Shown: positions 7,919 through 18,244 of the stretch, one piece after another
Layout of the letters: every line of letters begins with the position of its first letter
Position numbering within the stretch: the stretch's first letter is position 1
NCBI RefSeq assembly: GCF_001277255.1
Contig: NZ_CP012264.1
Span: 3,658,001-3,722,000, forward strand
Reading direction: 5' to 3'
Origin: Cronobacter condimenti 1330
Lineage (GTDB): Bacteria > Pseudomonadota > Gammaproteobacteria > Enterobacterales > Enterobacteriaceae
Length of the DNA: 64,000 bases
Position numbers and translations under genes: made by a program
The notes under the pieces: model-generated
Databases searched by the model: none
Told to the model about the DNA's origin: nothing
The model's input: the letters and a program-made list of their open reading frames with translations, nothing else

Positions 7919-8467
7919 ATGCTGCGCCCGTTACTCTTTATCTCCGCCCTGCTGCCCTTTTTTGCCGGCGCCCATAATTTTAAAGAGGGTGAACGGGTCG
8001 CGCCGGTTGGCGTGGCGGAGCGTGGCGAGCTGACGCTTAATCAGGGCGACATCGGTTATCGCGACTGGAACAGCGCGCGGCTTACCGGCAAAGTCGGGCT
8101 GGTGCTGCATGTCGCGGGCAGGCTGTCGGCAAAAGATCTCAATAAAGGCATCAGCGACGCCATCGCCGCCGCCCGTCTGCCCGCTGATAAATTCCAGGCT
8201 ACCACCATCATCAATACGGACGATGCCATTCCTGGCAGCGCCATGTTTGTACGCCGCAGTCTGGAAAGCACCAAAAAAGCATTCCCGGCCTCGGTATTCG
8301 TGCTTGATGATAACGGTGCCGCACAGCGCGCCTGGCGCCTGCAACCAGGCGGTTCCGCCGTGGTAGTACTGGATAAGGAAGGGCGCATTCGTTTTGCCAA
8401 AGATGGCGCGCTCACGCCGGACGAAGTGCGTCAGGTGATGACATTACTGCGTTCACTACTGGCGTAA
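7919..8467 (+). CDS. ytfJ: YtfJ family periplasmic protein
   Basis: The 182-residue protein has a Sec signal peptide (MLRPLLFISALLPFFAGA) and the YtfJ body: GERVAPVGVAERGEL, a central TTIINTDDAIPGSAMFVR segment, and a thioredoxin-like fold pattern without a CxxC. YtfJ is a small conserved periplasmic protein of unknown biochemical role. Length is close to the E. coli protein (184). It stands alone between the broken BPSL0067 gene and the crt operon. Confidence 0.88.
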   Translation: MLRPLLFISALLPFFAGAHNFKEGERVAPVGVAERGELTLNQGDIGYRDWNSARLTGKVGLVLHVAGRLSAKDLNKGISDAIAAARLPADKFQATTIINTDDAIPGSAMFVRRSLESTKKAFPASVFVLDDNGAAQRAWRLQPGGSAVVVLDKEGRIRFAKDGALTPDEVRQVMTLLRSLLA

Positions 8468-8726
8468 AAGCTGTACAACGTGTTAACTCTATGTAAAGTT
8501 TTGTGACGTGCTGAGTTCGCCGAAGAAATTTTTCGGGATTGCGCTACGCTTTTTAATAAAGTCCCCGGAACGATGACCGTGAAGATAATCAGTTGTTCAT
8601 ACACCGAAAATTCCACATTTCGCCTGTTGCGACGAATGTTGCACGCCTGATGGCAGCACGCTTGCACAGTTGCGCTTTTAACGCCTTCCCTTTCACAGCA
8701 CCCGAACACCATCAGAGGCCTAAACC
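8468..8726 (+). promoter_or_regulatory. Upstream region of the carotenoid operon
   Basis: This 259-bp gap carries no convincing gene. It must hold the promoter of crtE. A 17-bp imperfect palindrome CCGAAGAAATTTTTCGG lies at 8520-8536. A ribosome site AGAGG precedes crtE. No activator site was recognised with confidence. Confidence 0.5.
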
Positions 8727-9632
8727 ATGAACGCTAACGCCGTGAAATCTTCAGGGCAGGAAAACGAATTGCAGGCGCTGCGCGACGCCCTGCAGGCCCG
8801 CCTTGATGAGCTTTTACCGCCAGGCCAGGAGCGCGATCTGGTCTGTGCCGCGATGCGCGAAGGCGCGCTTACGCCCGGTAAACGGGTGCGCCCGCTGCTG
8901 CTCATTCTCGCTGCGCGCGATCTCGGCTGCGACGCCAGCCAGCCCGCGCTGATGGATCTCGCTTGCGCGGTAGAGATGGTACACGCCGCCTCGCTGATGC
9001 TCGACGATATCCCGTGCATGGATAACGCCCTGCTGCGCCGCGGCAAGCCTACTATCCATCGCCAGTATGGGGAAAGCGTCGCGATCCTCGCCGCCGTCGC
9101 GTTACTCAGCCGCGCCTTCGGCGTGGTGGCGCAGGCAAGCCAGCTGTCCGATAGCTGCAAAACCGAGGCGGTCAGCGAGCTTTCCACGGCGGTGGGCCTC
9201 CAGGGTCTGGTGCAGGGGCAATTTCGTGACCTCAGTGAAGGCAACCAGGCGCGTAGCCCAGAAGCTATTCTCGCGACCAACGATCTTAAGACCAGTGTGC
9301 TGTTTGACGCCACGCTGCAAATTGCCGCTATTGCCGCCGGCGCGTCCACCTCGGTGCGCCAGAAACTGCGCCAGTTCTCACGCCATCTTGGCCAGGCGTT
9401 CCAGCTGCTTGACGATCTGGCAGACGGCCTAAGCAATACCGGCAAAGACATCAACAAAGACGCGGGCAAATCCACGCTGGTGGCAATGCTCGGCCCGGAG
9501 GCGGTGCATCAGCGCCTGCGCGATCATCTTCTGCGTGCCGACGAACATCTCGCCTGCGCCTGTTCGCGCGGCGCGTCTACCCGCCGTTTTATGTACGCCT
9601 GGTTTGATAAACAGCTGGCCATGTTTGGCTGA
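8727..9632 (+). CDS. crtE: Geranylgeranyl diphosphate synthase
   Basis: CrtE condenses isopentenyl and allylic diphosphates to C20 geranylgeranyl diphosphate, the first committed step to carotenoids, in the cytosol. Both aspartate-rich motifs of trans-prenyl synthases are present: DDIPCMD near residue 93 and DDLAD near 229. RVRPLL precedes the first motif, as in the family. The length of 301 residues equals Pantoea-type CrtE. It is the first gene of the crtE-idi-crtXYIB unit; the gap to idi is only 45 bp. The order with idi inserted is that reported for Cronobacter. Confidence 0.96.
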   Translation: MNANAVKSSGQENELQALRDALQARLDELLPPGQERDLVCAAMREGALTPGKRVRPLLLILAARDLGCDASQPALMDLACAVEMVHAASLMLDDIPCMDNALLRRGKPTIHRQYGESVAILAAVALLSRAFGVVAQASQLSDSCKTEAVSELSTAVGLQGLVQGQFRDLSEGNQARSPEAILATNDLKTSVLFDATLQIAAIAAGASTSVRQKLRQFSRHLGQAFQLLDDLADGLSNTGKDINKDAGKSTLVAMLGPEAVHQRLRDHLLRADEHLACACSRGASTRRFMYAWFDKQLAMFG

Positions 9633-9677
9633 ATGCGCGCGTCTTCGCGGCTGACAGCGACTGTTACTGGAGTATGA

Positions 9678-10721
9678 ATGAAGGACAAGGAACTGAGCCA
9701 ACGCAAGAACGATCATCTGGATATCGTGCTGCACCCGGAGCGGGCTAAACAAAAAATTCGCACCGGCTTTGAACACTGGCGCTTCGAGCACTGCGCGCTT
9801 CCGGAGCTTTCGCTTGACGCCATCGACCTCAGCACCCGCCTTTTTGGCCGTCCGATGAAAGCGCCTATCTTGATAAGCTCAATGACCGGCGGCGCGCGGC
9901 GCGCCAGCGATATCAACCGGCATCTGGCAGAGGCGGCGCAAACGCTGGGCCTTGCCATGGGCGTCGGCTCGCAGCGTGTTGCGCTGGAAAGCGAGGACAA
10001 CTGGGGGCTGACCGGCGAACTGCGAAAATACGCCCCGGATATCCCATTGCTGGCGAATCTCGGCGCGGCGCAGATTAGCAGCGCGCAGGGGCTTGATTAC
10101 GCAAAGCGCGCTGTCGGGATGGTGGACGCGGACGCGCTCATTATTCATCTCAACCCGCTTCAGGAGGCGCTGCAAACCGGCGGCGATCGCGACTGGCGCG
10201 GCGTGCTAACGGCCATTGAACGCGTCGTCAGCGCGCTGTCCGTACCGGTAGTGGTAAAAGAAGTCGGTGCCGGGCTCTCAGTACCGGTGGCGCGCCAGCT
10301 TGCACAAGCGGGCGTCACCATGCTGGATGTCGCAGGCGCAGGCGGCACCAGTTGGGCCGCAGTAGAAGGCGAGCGCGCCGCAGACGCCCATGCGCGCAAT
10401 GTGGCGATGGCTTTCGCAGGCTGGGGCATTCCCACCGCCCAGGCGTTGCGCCAGATACGCGAGGCGCTCCCTTCCATGCCGCTGATTGCTTCTGGCGGTA
10501 TCCGCGACGGCATTGACGTGGCCAAAGCCATCAGCATGGGCGCGGATCTGGTCGGTCAGGCGGCGGCGGTACTCGGCAGCGCGACGACCTCAACCAGTGC
10601 AGTCCTTGCGCATTTCGCGGTCGTGATTGAACAATTGCGGGTCGCCTGTTTCTGCACCGGCAGCGCCAGCCTTAGCGCGCTGCGGGATGCCCGGCTGGTT
10701 CGTACCGGGGATGAGGCATGA
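9678..10721 (+). CDS. idi: Type 2 isopentenyl diphosphate isomerase (FMN-dependent)
   Basis: The enzyme interconverts IPP and DMAPP and so balances precursors for CrtE. It is the type 2 (Fni) class, a TIM-barrel flavoprotein using FMN and reduced NADP, unrelated to E. coli Idi. Marks of the family are [41 protein letters not shown] and [20 protein letters not shown]. It is 347 residues long. The ATGA overlap with crtX shows coupled translation. Its presence inside the pigment operon points to dedicated precursor supply. Confidence 0.95.
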   Translation: MKDKELSQRKNDHLDIVLHPERAKQKIRTGFEHWRFEHCALPELSLDAIDLSTRLFGRPMKAPILISSMTGGARRASDINRHLAEAAQTLGLAMGVGSQRVALESEDNWGLTGELRKYAPDIPLLANLGAAQISSAQGLDYAKRAVGMVDADALIIHLNPLQEALQTGGDRDWRGVLTAIERVVSALSVPVVVKEVGAGLSVPVARQLAQAGVTMLDVAGAGGTSWAAVEGERAADAHARNVAMAFAGWGIPTAQALRQIREALPSMPLIASGGIRDGIDVAKAISMGADLVGQAAAVLGSATTSTSAVLAHFAVVIEQLRVACFCTGSASLSALRDARLVRTGDEA

Positions 10722-11989
10722 GCCACTACGCCGTCATCACGCCACCGCTCTACAGCCACGTTCACGCCATGCAGGCGCTCGCGCAGGCGCTTATCGCGCG
10801 CGGGCACCGCATCACCTTTATTCAGCAGGCAGAGGCCCGCACGCTGCTTGACGATCCGCGCATCGGCTTTTATCCGGTGGGTGAAGCGAGCCACCCGCCC
10901 GGCAGCCTTGCCCGCACATTACGCCTGACCGCACACCCCGGCGGTCCGGCCATCTTAAGCCTGATACACGATCTGGCACTCACTACCGATATGCTGTGCC
11001 GGGAACTGCCCGACGCGCTGTCGCGGCTTGGCGTGGATGGCCTGATTGTCGATCAAATGGAAGCCGCAGGCGGCCTCGTCGCTGAGGCGCTCGGGCTGCC
11101 GTTTGTCTCCGTCGCCTGCGCCCTGCCGGTCAACCGCGAACCCGGCCTGCCGCTGCCGGTTATGCCGTTTCGCTACGCGCCCACGCCACGCGCGCGCAAA
11201 ATTTACCAGACCAGCCAGCAGATCCACGACTGGCTGATGGGTCGTCATGGCGCGGTGATCGCCCACCACGCGCAGCGCTTCGGGCTGCCGCCCCGCCACG
11301 GCCTGCATGATTGCCTCTCACCGCTCGCGCAAATCAGCCAGACGCTCAGCATGCTTGATTTCCCCCGCAGCGCACCGCCAGCGTGCTTTCACGCGGTCGG
11401 CCCGCTGCGACCACCACACCCTGCGCCCGAACCGGCGTTGCCGTCGTCGCGCCCGCGCATTTTTGCCTCGCTCGGTACATTGCAGGGCCATCGCTACGGG
11501 CTGTTTCGCACTATCGCGAAAGCCTGCCGCGAGGCCGATGCCGAACTCCTGATTGCCCACTGCGGCGGGTTGAATGCCACGCAAGTTGCAAAACTGGAAA
11601 CCTGCGGCTCCACCCGCGTGACCGGGTTTACTGACCAGCCGCTGGCGCTCAGCCAGTCGCAGGCGGTTATCACGCATGGCGGGCTAAATACGGTCATGGA
11701 CGCCGTCGCCAGCGCCACACCGTTACTGGTCGTCCCGCTGGCGTTCGATCAGCCCGGCGTCGCAGCGCGGGTCGAACACTGCGGTATCGGGCGGCGCGTC
11801 TCACGCTTCGCCGGTCGCCGGGCGTTCACGCAAAAGCTTCAGGCATTGCTGAGCGATGAGAGCTGCCGCTCGCGCCTTATTGCAATGCAGCGCGCACTCA
11901 CGCAGGCAGGCGGTGTTCAGCGCGCGGCGCATATCACCGAACAGGCGCTCAGCGCTCGGCGGCCTGTTCTCGCGCAGGCAGCATCATGA
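10718..11989 (+). CDS. crtX: Zeaxanthin glucosyltransferase
   Basis: CrtX transfers glucose from UDP-glucose to the hydroxyl groups of zeaxanthin, giving mono- and diglucosides. The 423-residue protein has the two-domain GT-B fold of family GT1. The acceptor-domain start is [19 protein letters not shown]. The donor motif is near residues 315-345 ([20 protein letters not shown], then [14 protein letters not shown]). Start and stop overlap idi and crtY by 4 bp each. The end product is probably anchored in the membrane. Confidence 0.95.
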   Translation: MSHYAVITPPLYSHVHAMQALAQALIARGHRITFIQQAEARTLLDDPRIGFYPVGEASHPPGSLARTLRLTAHPGGPAILSLIHDLALTTDMLCRELPDALSRLGVDGLIVDQMEAAGGLVAEALGLPFVSVACALPVNREPGLPLPVMPFRYAPTPRARKIYQTSQQIHDWLMGRHGAVIAHHAQRFGLPPRHGLHDCLSPLAQISQTLSMLDFPRSAPPACFHAVGPLRPPHPAPEPALPSSRPRIFASLGTLQGHRYGLFRTIAKACREADAELLIAHCGGLNATQVAKLETCGSTRVTGFTDQPLALSQSQAVITHGGLNTVMDAVASATPLLVVPLAFDQPGVAARVEHCGIGRRVSRFAGRRAFTQKLQALLSDESCRSRLIAMQRALTQAGGVQRAAHITEQALSARRPVLAQAAS

Positions 11990-13161
11990 CGCCACAATGG
12001 GATCTTATTCTCGCAGGCGGTGGCCTCGCGAACGGGCTTATCGCCCTGCGTCTGCGCGCGCTCGCCCCTTCGCTGAAAGTACTGCTGCTGGAGGCAGGCG
12101 AACAGCCCGGCGGCAACCACACCTGGTCGTTTCATGGCGATGACATCACGCCCACGCAACACGCCTGGCTTGCGCCACTGGTGGCGCACCGCTGGGACGG
12201 TTATGAGGTGCGCTTCCCGGCGCTGACGCGCACACTTGATGGCGGCTATTACAGCGTGACGTCCGGGCGTTTTGCCGAAGTCTTAACTCACACGCTCGGC
12301 GACAAGCTCTGGTGTAACGCGCCTGTCGCCGCCCTCACACCTGACACCGTGACGCTGGCGGACGGGCGCACATTGCATGCCCGCGCGGTGCTTGATGGCC
12401 GCGGCTGGCAGACAAGCCCGCACCTGACGGTGGGCCAGCAGGCGTTTCTCGGCCAACAGTGGAAGCTCGCGGCGCCCCACGGCCTGACGCGACCTGTGCT
12501 GATGGACGCCACTGTGGCGCAGCAAGGCGGCTACCGGTTTGTCTATACGCTGCCGCTCACGCCCGACACGCTGCTGATTGAAGATACGCACTATATCGAC
12601 AGCGCGACGCTTGATCCGGCGCGGGCGCGCGACAACATCGCCAGCTACGCCCGCACACACGGCTGGGCGCTTACAACGCTTGAGCGTGAAGAGTACGGCA
12701 ATCTGCCGATTACGCTCACGGGCGCGCCGCAGGCGTTCTGGCGCGAGGCGCAGGGCATAGCGCGCAGCGGTCTGCGCGCCGGACTGTTTCATGCCACGAC
12801 CGGTTATTCACTGCCGCACGCGGCGGCGCTTGCTGACAGTATCGCCGCAAAGCCGCCTGAAACCGCTCAGGCGTTATATGCCCTGACGGCGGGCTACGCG
12901 CAGCGCCAGTGGCGGCGTCAGCGCTTTTTCCGGCTGCTGAACCGCATGCTGTTTCTGGCGGGCAAACCAGACCGCCGCTGGCAGGTCATGCAGCGCTTTT
13001 ATGGATTAAATGCGGGGCTTATCGCCAGGTTTTACGCCGGACGACTGACCCCATTGGATATGGCGCGGCTGCTGACAGGCAAACCCCCGGTACCGGTGGG
13101 CGAAGCCTTGCAGGCCGTGCTTAAGCAAACACCCCGGCTGCGAGCGTTTCATCATGACTAA
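11986..13161 (+). CDS. crtY: Lycopene beta-cyclase
   Basis: CrtY cyclises both ends of lycopene to give beta-carotene. The N-terminal dinucleotide-binding motif is WDLILAGGGLANGLIALRL, followed by LLEAGEQPGGNHTWSFH, characteristic of CrtY cyclases. The length of 391 residues fits the family (about 385). It overlaps crtX by 4 bp and crtI by 8 bp in a single operon. Confidence 0.95.
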   Translation: MTPQWDLILAGGGLANGLIALRLRALAPSLKVLLLEAGEQPGGNHTWSFHGDDITPTQHAWLAPLVAHRWDGYEVRFPALTRTLDGGYYSVTSGRFAEVLTHTLGDKLWCNAPVAALTPDTVTLADGRTLHARAVLDGRGWQTSPHLTVGQQAFLGQQWKLAAPHGLTRPVLMDATVAQQGGYRFVYTLPLTPDTLLIEDTHYIDSATLDPARARDNIASYARTHGWALTTLEREEYGNLPITLTGAPQAFWREAQGIARSGLRAGLFHATTGYSLPHAAALADSIAAKPPETAQALYALTAGYAQRQWRRQRFFRLLNRMLFLAGKPDRRWQVMQRFYGLNAGLIARFYAGRLTPLDMARLLTGKPPVPVGEALQAVLKQTPRLRAFHHD

Positions 13162-14638
13162 AACTGTTGTTATCGGGTCCGGCTTTGGTGGCCTGGCCCT
13201 GGCTATCCGCTTACAGGCGGCTGGCACGCCTGTTTTGCTGCTCGAGCAGCGCGATAAACCCGGCGGACGGGCCTATGTTTACGAAGATCAGGGTTTCACC
13301 TTCGACGCCGGTCCCACCGTCATTACCGACCCTTCGGCTATCGAGGAGTTGTTTACCCTTGCCGGGAAAAATATCGCCGATTACGTCGATCTGCTGCCCG
13401 TAGCGCCCTTCTACCGGCTTTGCTGGGAAAACGGCCAGGTCTTTAATTACGATAACGATCAGGCAAGCCTGGAGGCGCAGATCGCGCGTTTTAACCCGCG
13501 CGACGTCGAAGGTTATCGCCGGTTCCTCGCCTATTCACAGGCGGTATTTAAAGAAGGCTATCTGAAACTTGGCGCGGTGCCGTTTTTATCGTTTCGCGAT
13601 ATGTTGCGCGCCGGGCCACAACTGGCGCGCCTGCAGGCATGGCGCAGCGTCTACGGCATGGTGTCGAAATACATCGAAAACGAGCATCTGCGCCAGGCCT
13701 TCTCATTCCACTCGTTGCTGGTAGGCGGTAACCCGTTTGCGACCTCGTCCATCTATACGCTTATTCATGCGCTGGAGCGCCAGTGGGGCGTCTGGTTCGC
13801 TCGCGGCGGCACCGGCGCGCTGGTTAACGGGCTGACGAAACTCTTTACCGATCTGGGCGGCGAGATCGAACTCAACGCGCAGGTCACACGTCTCGATACC
13901 CAGGGCGATAGGATCTGCGGCGTCACGCTTGCGGATGGACGCCACATCCCGGCTCGCGCCGTGGCCTCAAACGCCGACGTGGTGCATACTTACAACAATC
14001 TGCTCGGCCATCATCCACGCGGCGTGGCACAGGCAGCGTCGCTGCGCCGCAAACGCATGAGCAACTCACTGTTTGTGCTCTATTTTGGCCTCAATCATCA
14101 CCACAGCCAGCTTGCGCACCACACGGTCTGTTTCGGGCCGCGCTACAAAGAGCTGATTGAAGATATCTTCACGCGCGACTCGCTGGCAGAGGATTTCTCG
14201 CTCTACCTGCATGCGCCCTGCGTGACCGACCCGTCACTCGCACCGCCAGGCTGTGGCAGCTATTACGTGCTGGCCCCGGTGCCGCATCTTGGCACCGCTA
14301 ATCTGAACTGGGATGTCGAAGGCCCGCGCCTGCGCGATCGTATATTCGCTTATCTGGAGCAGCACTATATGCCAGGCCTGCGCGAGCAACTGGTAACGCA
14401 CCGCATGTTTACGCCGTTCGATTTCCGCGACCAGCTCGGCGCGTATCAGGGGTCGGCGTTCTCGGTAGAACCCATCCTCACGCAAAGCGCCTGGTTTCGC
14501 CCGCACAACCGCGACAGCCGTATCGACAACCTCTATCTGGTCGGCGCGGGTACACACCCCGGCGCGGGCATTCCCGGCGTTATCGGCTCAGCAAAAGCCA
14601 CCGCCGGGTTGATGCTGGAGGACACGCATGCGCGATAA
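13154..14638 (+). CDS. crtI: Phytoene desaturase (lycopene-forming)
   Basis: CrtI carries out four desaturations that turn colourless phytoene into red lycopene, using FAD at the membrane. The N-terminal Rossmann motif VVIGSGFGGLALAIRLQAAG and the PGGRAYVYEDQGFTFDAGPT block, plus the C-terminal bacterial desaturase signature LYLVGAGTHPGAGIPGVIGS, are all intact. Length of 494 residues equals Pantoea CrtI. It overlaps crtB by 11 bp. Confidence 0.96.
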   Translation: MTKTVVIGSGFGGLALAIRLQAAGTPVLLLEQRDKPGGRAYVYEDQGFTFDAGPTVITDPSAIEELFTLAGKNIADYVDLLPVAPFYRLCWENGQVFNYDNDQASLEAQIARFNPRDVEGYRRFLAYSQAVFKEGYLKLGAVPFLSFRDMLRAGPQLARLQAWRSVYGMVSKYIENEHLRQAFSFHSLLVGGNPFATSSIYTLIHALERQWGVWFARGGTGALVNGLTKLFTDLGGEIELNAQVTRLDTQGDRICGVTLADGRHIPARAVASNADVVHTYNNLLGHHPRGVAQAASLRRKRMSNSLFVLYFGLNHHHSQLAHHTVCFGPRYKELIEDIFTRDSLAEDFSLYLHAPCVTDPSLAPPGCGSYYVLAPVPHLGTANLNWDVEGPRLRDRIFAYLEQHYMPGLREQLVTHRMFTPFDFRDQLGAYQGSAFSVEPILTQSAWFRPHNRDSRIDNLYLVGAGTHPGAGIPGVIGSAKATAGLMLEDTHAR

Positions 14639-15599
14639 ACCGCTGCTGACGCACGCCACCGAAACCATTGAAGCCGGTTCGAAAAGCTTCGCCACCGCCT
14701 CGAAACTCTTTGATGCGCAGACGCGGCGCAGCGCGCTGATGCTCTATGCGTGGTGTCGCCACTGCGACGACGTGACCGACGGTCAGGTGCTCGGGTTTCG
14801 CGCGCCGTCAGCCGCCACAGAGACGCCCCAGGCGCGCATCAATATGCTGCGCGAGTTAACGCTTGAGGCCTACGCGGGCAAAGCGATGACGGAGCCGAAT
14901 TTCGCCGCGTTTCAGGAGGTCGCGTTACAGCATCAGATCCCGCCTGCGCTTGCTCTCGATCATCTGGAAGGCTTCGCAATGGACGTGCGTGACGAACGCT
15001 ACCGCACGTTTGATGACACCCTACGTTACTGCTATCACGTAGCAGGCGTGGTGGGCCTGATGATGGCGCGCGTCATGGGCGTGCGCGATGAGGCGGTGCT
15101 GGATCGCGCCTGCGATCTGGGCCTCGCGTTTCAGCTTACTAATATTGCGCGGGATATTGTCGAGGATGCCGCCATCGGGCGCTGTTATCTGCCGGACGAG
15201 TGGTTGTTTCAGGAAGGGCTGAGTCGCGAGACGCTGGCGGCCCGCGAGCATCGTTCGCAGATTGCGCGCCTTGCCGCCCGCCTCGTGGACGAAGCGGAGC
15301 CGTATTACGCCTCGGCACGCGCCGGGCTGGCGGGCCTGCCGCTGCGCAGCGCCTGGGCTATCGCCACCGCGCACGGCGTATACCGGGAGATTGGGGTGAA
15401 AGTAAAACGCGCGGGCGTCAACGCGTGGGATTCGCGTCAGGGCACCAGCAAAGCCGAAAAGCTGGCCCTGCTGGCCAAAGGCGCCACGATGGCGCTTAGT
15501 TCTCGCGGCGCGACTTCGACGCCTCGTCCGTTGACGCTCTGGCAGCGTCCGCACGCGCAGGACGACCGTTACGCTCACGCAACACCGCCTGCAGCTTAG
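14628..15599 (+). CDS. crtB: Phytoene synthase
   Basis: CrtB joins two geranylgeranyl diphosphates head to head into phytoene. The two aspartate-rich motifs are present: CDDVTDG near residue 45 and QLTNIARDIVEDA near residue 170. The 323-residue product is somewhat longer than the roughly 309 I recall for Pantoea. The extra C-terminal tail, rich in Pro, Arg and His, is encoded where the gene overlaps the convergent crtZ by 104 bp, so that tail may be shaped by the opposite strand's coding needs. Confidence 0.95.
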   Translation: MRDKPLLTHATETIEAGSKSFATASKLFDAQTRRSALMLYAWCRHCDDVTDGQVLGFRAPSAATETPQARINMLRELTLEAYAGKAMTEPNFAAFQEVALQHQIPPALALDHLEGFAMDVRDERYRTFDDTLRYCYHVAGVVGLMMARVMGVRDEAVLDRACDLGLAFQLTNIARDIVEDAAIGRCYLPDEWLFQEGLSRETLAAREHRSQIARLAARLVDEAEPYYASARAGLAGLPLRSAWAIATAHGVYREIGVKVKRAGVNAWDSRQGTSKAEKLALLAKGATMALSSRGATSTPRPLTLWQRPHAQDDRYAHATPPAA

Positions 15600-16029
15600 C
15601 GACCGGCGGCGCATAGAGAAAACCAAACGAGACACAGCCTTCGCGCCCGCGCACCGCGTGGTGCAGCCGGTGCGCCATGTAGAGCCGCTTCAGGTAACCC
15701 CGACGCGGCACATAACGAAACGGCCAGCGCTGGTGGACCAGGCCGTCATGCGCAATAAAGTAGAGCGCGCCATAGAGCGTCATTCCGGCGCCTATCCATT
15801 GCAGCGGCCAGTGGCCGCCCGCGCCGAGCGCGATAAGCAAAATCGCCACGCCAGCGAACACCACAGCGTAGAGATCATTGACTTCAAACCAGCCTTTGCG
15901 CGGCGTGTGGTGGGAAAGGTGCCAGCCCCATCCCCAACCGTGCATGACATATTTATGCGTCAGTGTCGCCAGTATCTCCATCATAGCGACCGTCAGTAAC
16001 ACAATCGCCACGTTATACAGCACCGTCAT
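15496..16029 (-). CDS. crtZ: Beta-carotene 3-hydroxylase
   Basis: CrtZ hydroxylates both rings of beta-carotene to zeaxanthin. It is an integral-membrane di-iron enzyme: the His clusters HKYVMHGWGWGWHLSHH and HDGLVHQRW / HRLHHA are visible between membrane segments. The ATG at 16029 with AGGAGA upstream gives 177 residues, the family size; a longer frame to 16143 lacks a ribosome site. It is convergent to the rest of the operon and needs its own promoter, which should lie within 16030-16157. The C-terminus overlaps crtB by 104 bp. Confidence 0.94.
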   Translation of the reverse strand: MTVLYNVAIVLLTVAMMEILATLTHKYVMHGWGWGWHLSHHTPRKGWFEVNDLYAVVFAGVAILLIALGAGGHWPLQWIGAGMTLYGALYFIAHDGLVHQRWPFRYVPRRGYLKRLYMAHRLHHAVRGREGCVSFGFLYAPPVAKLQAVLRERNGRPARADAARASTDEASKSRREN

Positions 16030-16157
16030 AATTTCTCCTGGGCCCGATGGAAAGAAACGTCCTGTTGCCGGGAAACGTAAGCGCAATGCGCGCTGCAACC
16101 CAAAGAGTATAGCAACCCAGCCGCGAATACCCGACGCATTCACGGGGCGTGCAGGAA

Positions 16158-16182
16158 TAAAAAAACCCCGGCGAACCGGGGT
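16158..16182 (-). terminator. Terminator of the chemoreceptor gene
   Basis: On the minus strand ACCCCGG-TTCG-CCGGGGT is followed by seven T. It closes the MCP gene and shields crtZ from read-through. Confidence 0.88.
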
Positions 16183-16204
16183 AAAGGACTGGCTGGGCTA
16201 ACGC

Positions 16205-18187
16205 TTAAAAATGTTCCCATTCGCCCTGCGCGCCCGCGACGGCGAGTTTTTTCGGCGCAGGTGCGGCGGTAAGTACCGGGTCTGGGCTTGCGACCACCGG
16301 TCTGGCGGCGACAGGCGGTGGGGTATGGGTCGCGCCATTGCCGACGTTAAACACGGCGACCATCTGTTCAAGTTCGCGCGCCTGATCTTCGAGTGACGAG
16401 GCGGCTGCAGATGACTCCTCAACCAGCGCGGCGTTCTGCTGCGTGGTGGTGTCCATCTCAGACATCGCCTGGCCAATCTGGGCGATGCCGCGGCTCTGCT
16501 CGGTACAGGCCCGGGCTATCTCATCCATGATCTGACGCACCTGCGCGACCGAGCCGACAATATCTTCCATCGCCTCGCCGGCGCTCACCACTAACTGCGC
16601 GCCGTTTTCCACACGCTGGTTGGCTTCGGTGATGAGCGCGCCTATCTCTTTGGCGGCCGTAGCGCTGCGGCTTGCCAGGGTGCGGACTTCGCCAGCGACC
16701 ACGGCGAACCCGCGGCCCTGTTCACCGGCGCGTGCGGCTTCCACGGCGGCGTTGAGCGCCAGGATATTGGTCTGGAAGGCGATACCGTTGATGACGCTGA
16801 TAATGTCTGCAATCTTCCCGGAGCTCGCCTGAATGTTACGCATCGTCTCGACCACCTCGTTAACCACTTTCCCGCCGCGATCGGCGTTGGTGGAAGCCTG
16901 AGCGGCCAGCATGCTCGCCTGCTGGGCGTTACCGGCGGTTTCTTTTACGGTCGAGGTGAGCTCTTCCATACTGGCGGCAGTCTGTACCACCGCGGCGGAT
17001 TGCTCTTCGGTACGCGAGGAGAGATCGATATTCCCGGCGGCAATCTCTGACGACGCCCGCGAGACGTTATCTACGCCATGACGCACACGGGTAATGATGC
17101 TCTTCAGGCTGTCATTCATGGTGCCGACGGACTGCATTAAAAGGCCCGGCTCGTCGCGACGCGCTGAAGATACCGTAACCGTCAGGTCGCCCTGTGCGAT
17201 GCGGTTCGCCACGTCCAGCGTCTCACGTAGCGGACGCGTAATATTGCGGGTAATAAACGCGGCGATAAGCAACCCGAACAGCACGCCAGCCAGCGTCCCG
17301 CTCAGCATCAGGGTTTCCACATGGGTGATGGATTTTGCCATGCGCATTTTGCGAAATTCATGGAATTCGCTCACCGTCTGGTTCAGCTCACCCGCAGCAG
17401 CGCTGAGGGTAGCAGACTGCGTCTGCTGCTCTGCGGCGGCAGAGACAAACAGCGCGGCGCTGCTGTGCAGCATACGGGTCTGGTCGGCAAGCGCAGGCAG
17501 CCAGGCGAGTGGTGCCTCGCGGGTGTTGGCGCTTAATAACGCGGCGGTCGCGTCAATGGCGCTCAGTTGCTCGTTGAGTTTTGCGAGCGAGTCGCTATCG
17601 CCGCGGGCCACCAGAGTGTCAATAGCGCTCTGTGCCTGCTGCGCTTTCGTAGCAAGACGTGCCGCAAGCATTGCCGCCTGCGGGCTGATATCAGTCTGCT
17701 CGCTCAACATAGAAGCCTGATCGATAAAATGCGACGGCCACTGTTCATGCAGATCGGCCGCCAGTTTGTTGTGCTGACGCAGAACCTGAACGTATTTGTC
17801 GCGTGCTTTCAGGTAGGTCTGAAGATCGGTTTGCATGGCGACAAGCCGGGTGCGCCCTTCGGTATCCATATCAAATTCCGCCAGCGACGACAGTTGTGCT
17901 TCTACCTGTCGTAGCGCTTTTGCGTTCAGCTCGGCATATTTTTCATCACCGGTGAGCTGAAACAGCGTGCGGTTGATACGCGCTTCATTCAGGTCAGTTA
18001 CGATGCTGACAGTGAGCGTTTCCTTACGGGCGTTCTCATCTACCTGGCTGAAGCCATAAATCCCGGCTCCTGCAATCAGCAACATAATTACTAAAACAAT
18101 CATAAAACTCGACGTCAGTTTTTTCCCGACGCTGAGGTTATTCACTTTCTCGCCAAACGACGCCACTAAAGCCATTGCATTCACCAT
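16205..18187 (-). CDS. Methyl-accepting chemotaxis protein
   Basis: This is an inner-membrane chemoreceptor of about 660 residues. TM1 lies near residues 25-46 ([21 protein letters not shown]) and TM2 near 292-315. Between them is a long helical periplasmic sensor of the four-helix-bundle kind. A HAMP domain follows, then the signalling hairpin with the highly conserved tip [20 protein letters not shown]. The last five residues, EWEHF, resemble the NWETF tether that binds CheR and CheB. The ligand cannot be read from sequence. The ATG at 18187 is used; ATG at 18175, with GGTGA before it, is also possible. A sigma-28 promoter lies upstream. Confidence 0.92.
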   Translation of the reverse strand: MVNAMALVASFGEKVNNLSVGKKLTSSFMIVLVIMLLIAGAGIYGFSQVDENARKETLTVSIVTDLNEARINRTLFQLTGDEKYAELNAKALRQVEAQLSSLAEFDMDTEGRTRLVAMQTDLQTYLKARDKYVQVLRQHNKLAADLHEQWPSHFIDQASMLSEQTDISPQAAMLAARLATKAQQAQSAIDTLVARGDSDSLAKLNEQLSAIDATAALLSANTREAPLAWLPALADQTRMLHSSAALFVSAAAEQQTQSATLSAAAGELNQTVSEFHEFRKMRMAKSITHVETLMLSGTLAGVLFGLLIAAFITRNITRPLRETLDVANRIAQGDLTVTVSSARRDEPGLLMQSVGTMNDSLKSIITRVRHGVDNVSRASSEIAAGNIDLSSRTEEQSAAVVQTAASMEELTSTVKETAGNAQQASMLAAQASTNADRGGKVVNEVVETMRNIQASSGKIADIISVINGIAFQTNILALNAAVEAARAGEQGRGFAVVAGEVRTLASRSATAAKEIGALITEANQRVENGAQLVVSAGEAMEDIVGSVAQVRQIMDEIARACTEQSRGIAQIGQAMSEMDTTTQQNAALVEESSAAASSLEDQARELEQMVAVFNVGNGATHTPPPVAARPVVASPDPVLTAAPAPKKLAVAGAQGEWEHF

Positions 18188-18216
18188 CACGCAAAATGAT
18201 AAAAATTGTTAACTGT

Positions 18217-18244
18217 TTATCGTCAGTAAAAGAATGATTCTTTA
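18217..18244 (-). promoter_or_regulatory. Candidate sigma-28 (FliA) promoter of the chemoreceptor
   Basis: On the minus strand TAAA-16 bp-GACGATAA resembles the FliA consensus TAAA-N15-GCCGATAA with one mismatch in the -10 element and one extra spacer base. It ends about 30 bp before the start codon, suiting a class 3 flagellar gene. Confidence 0.65.
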
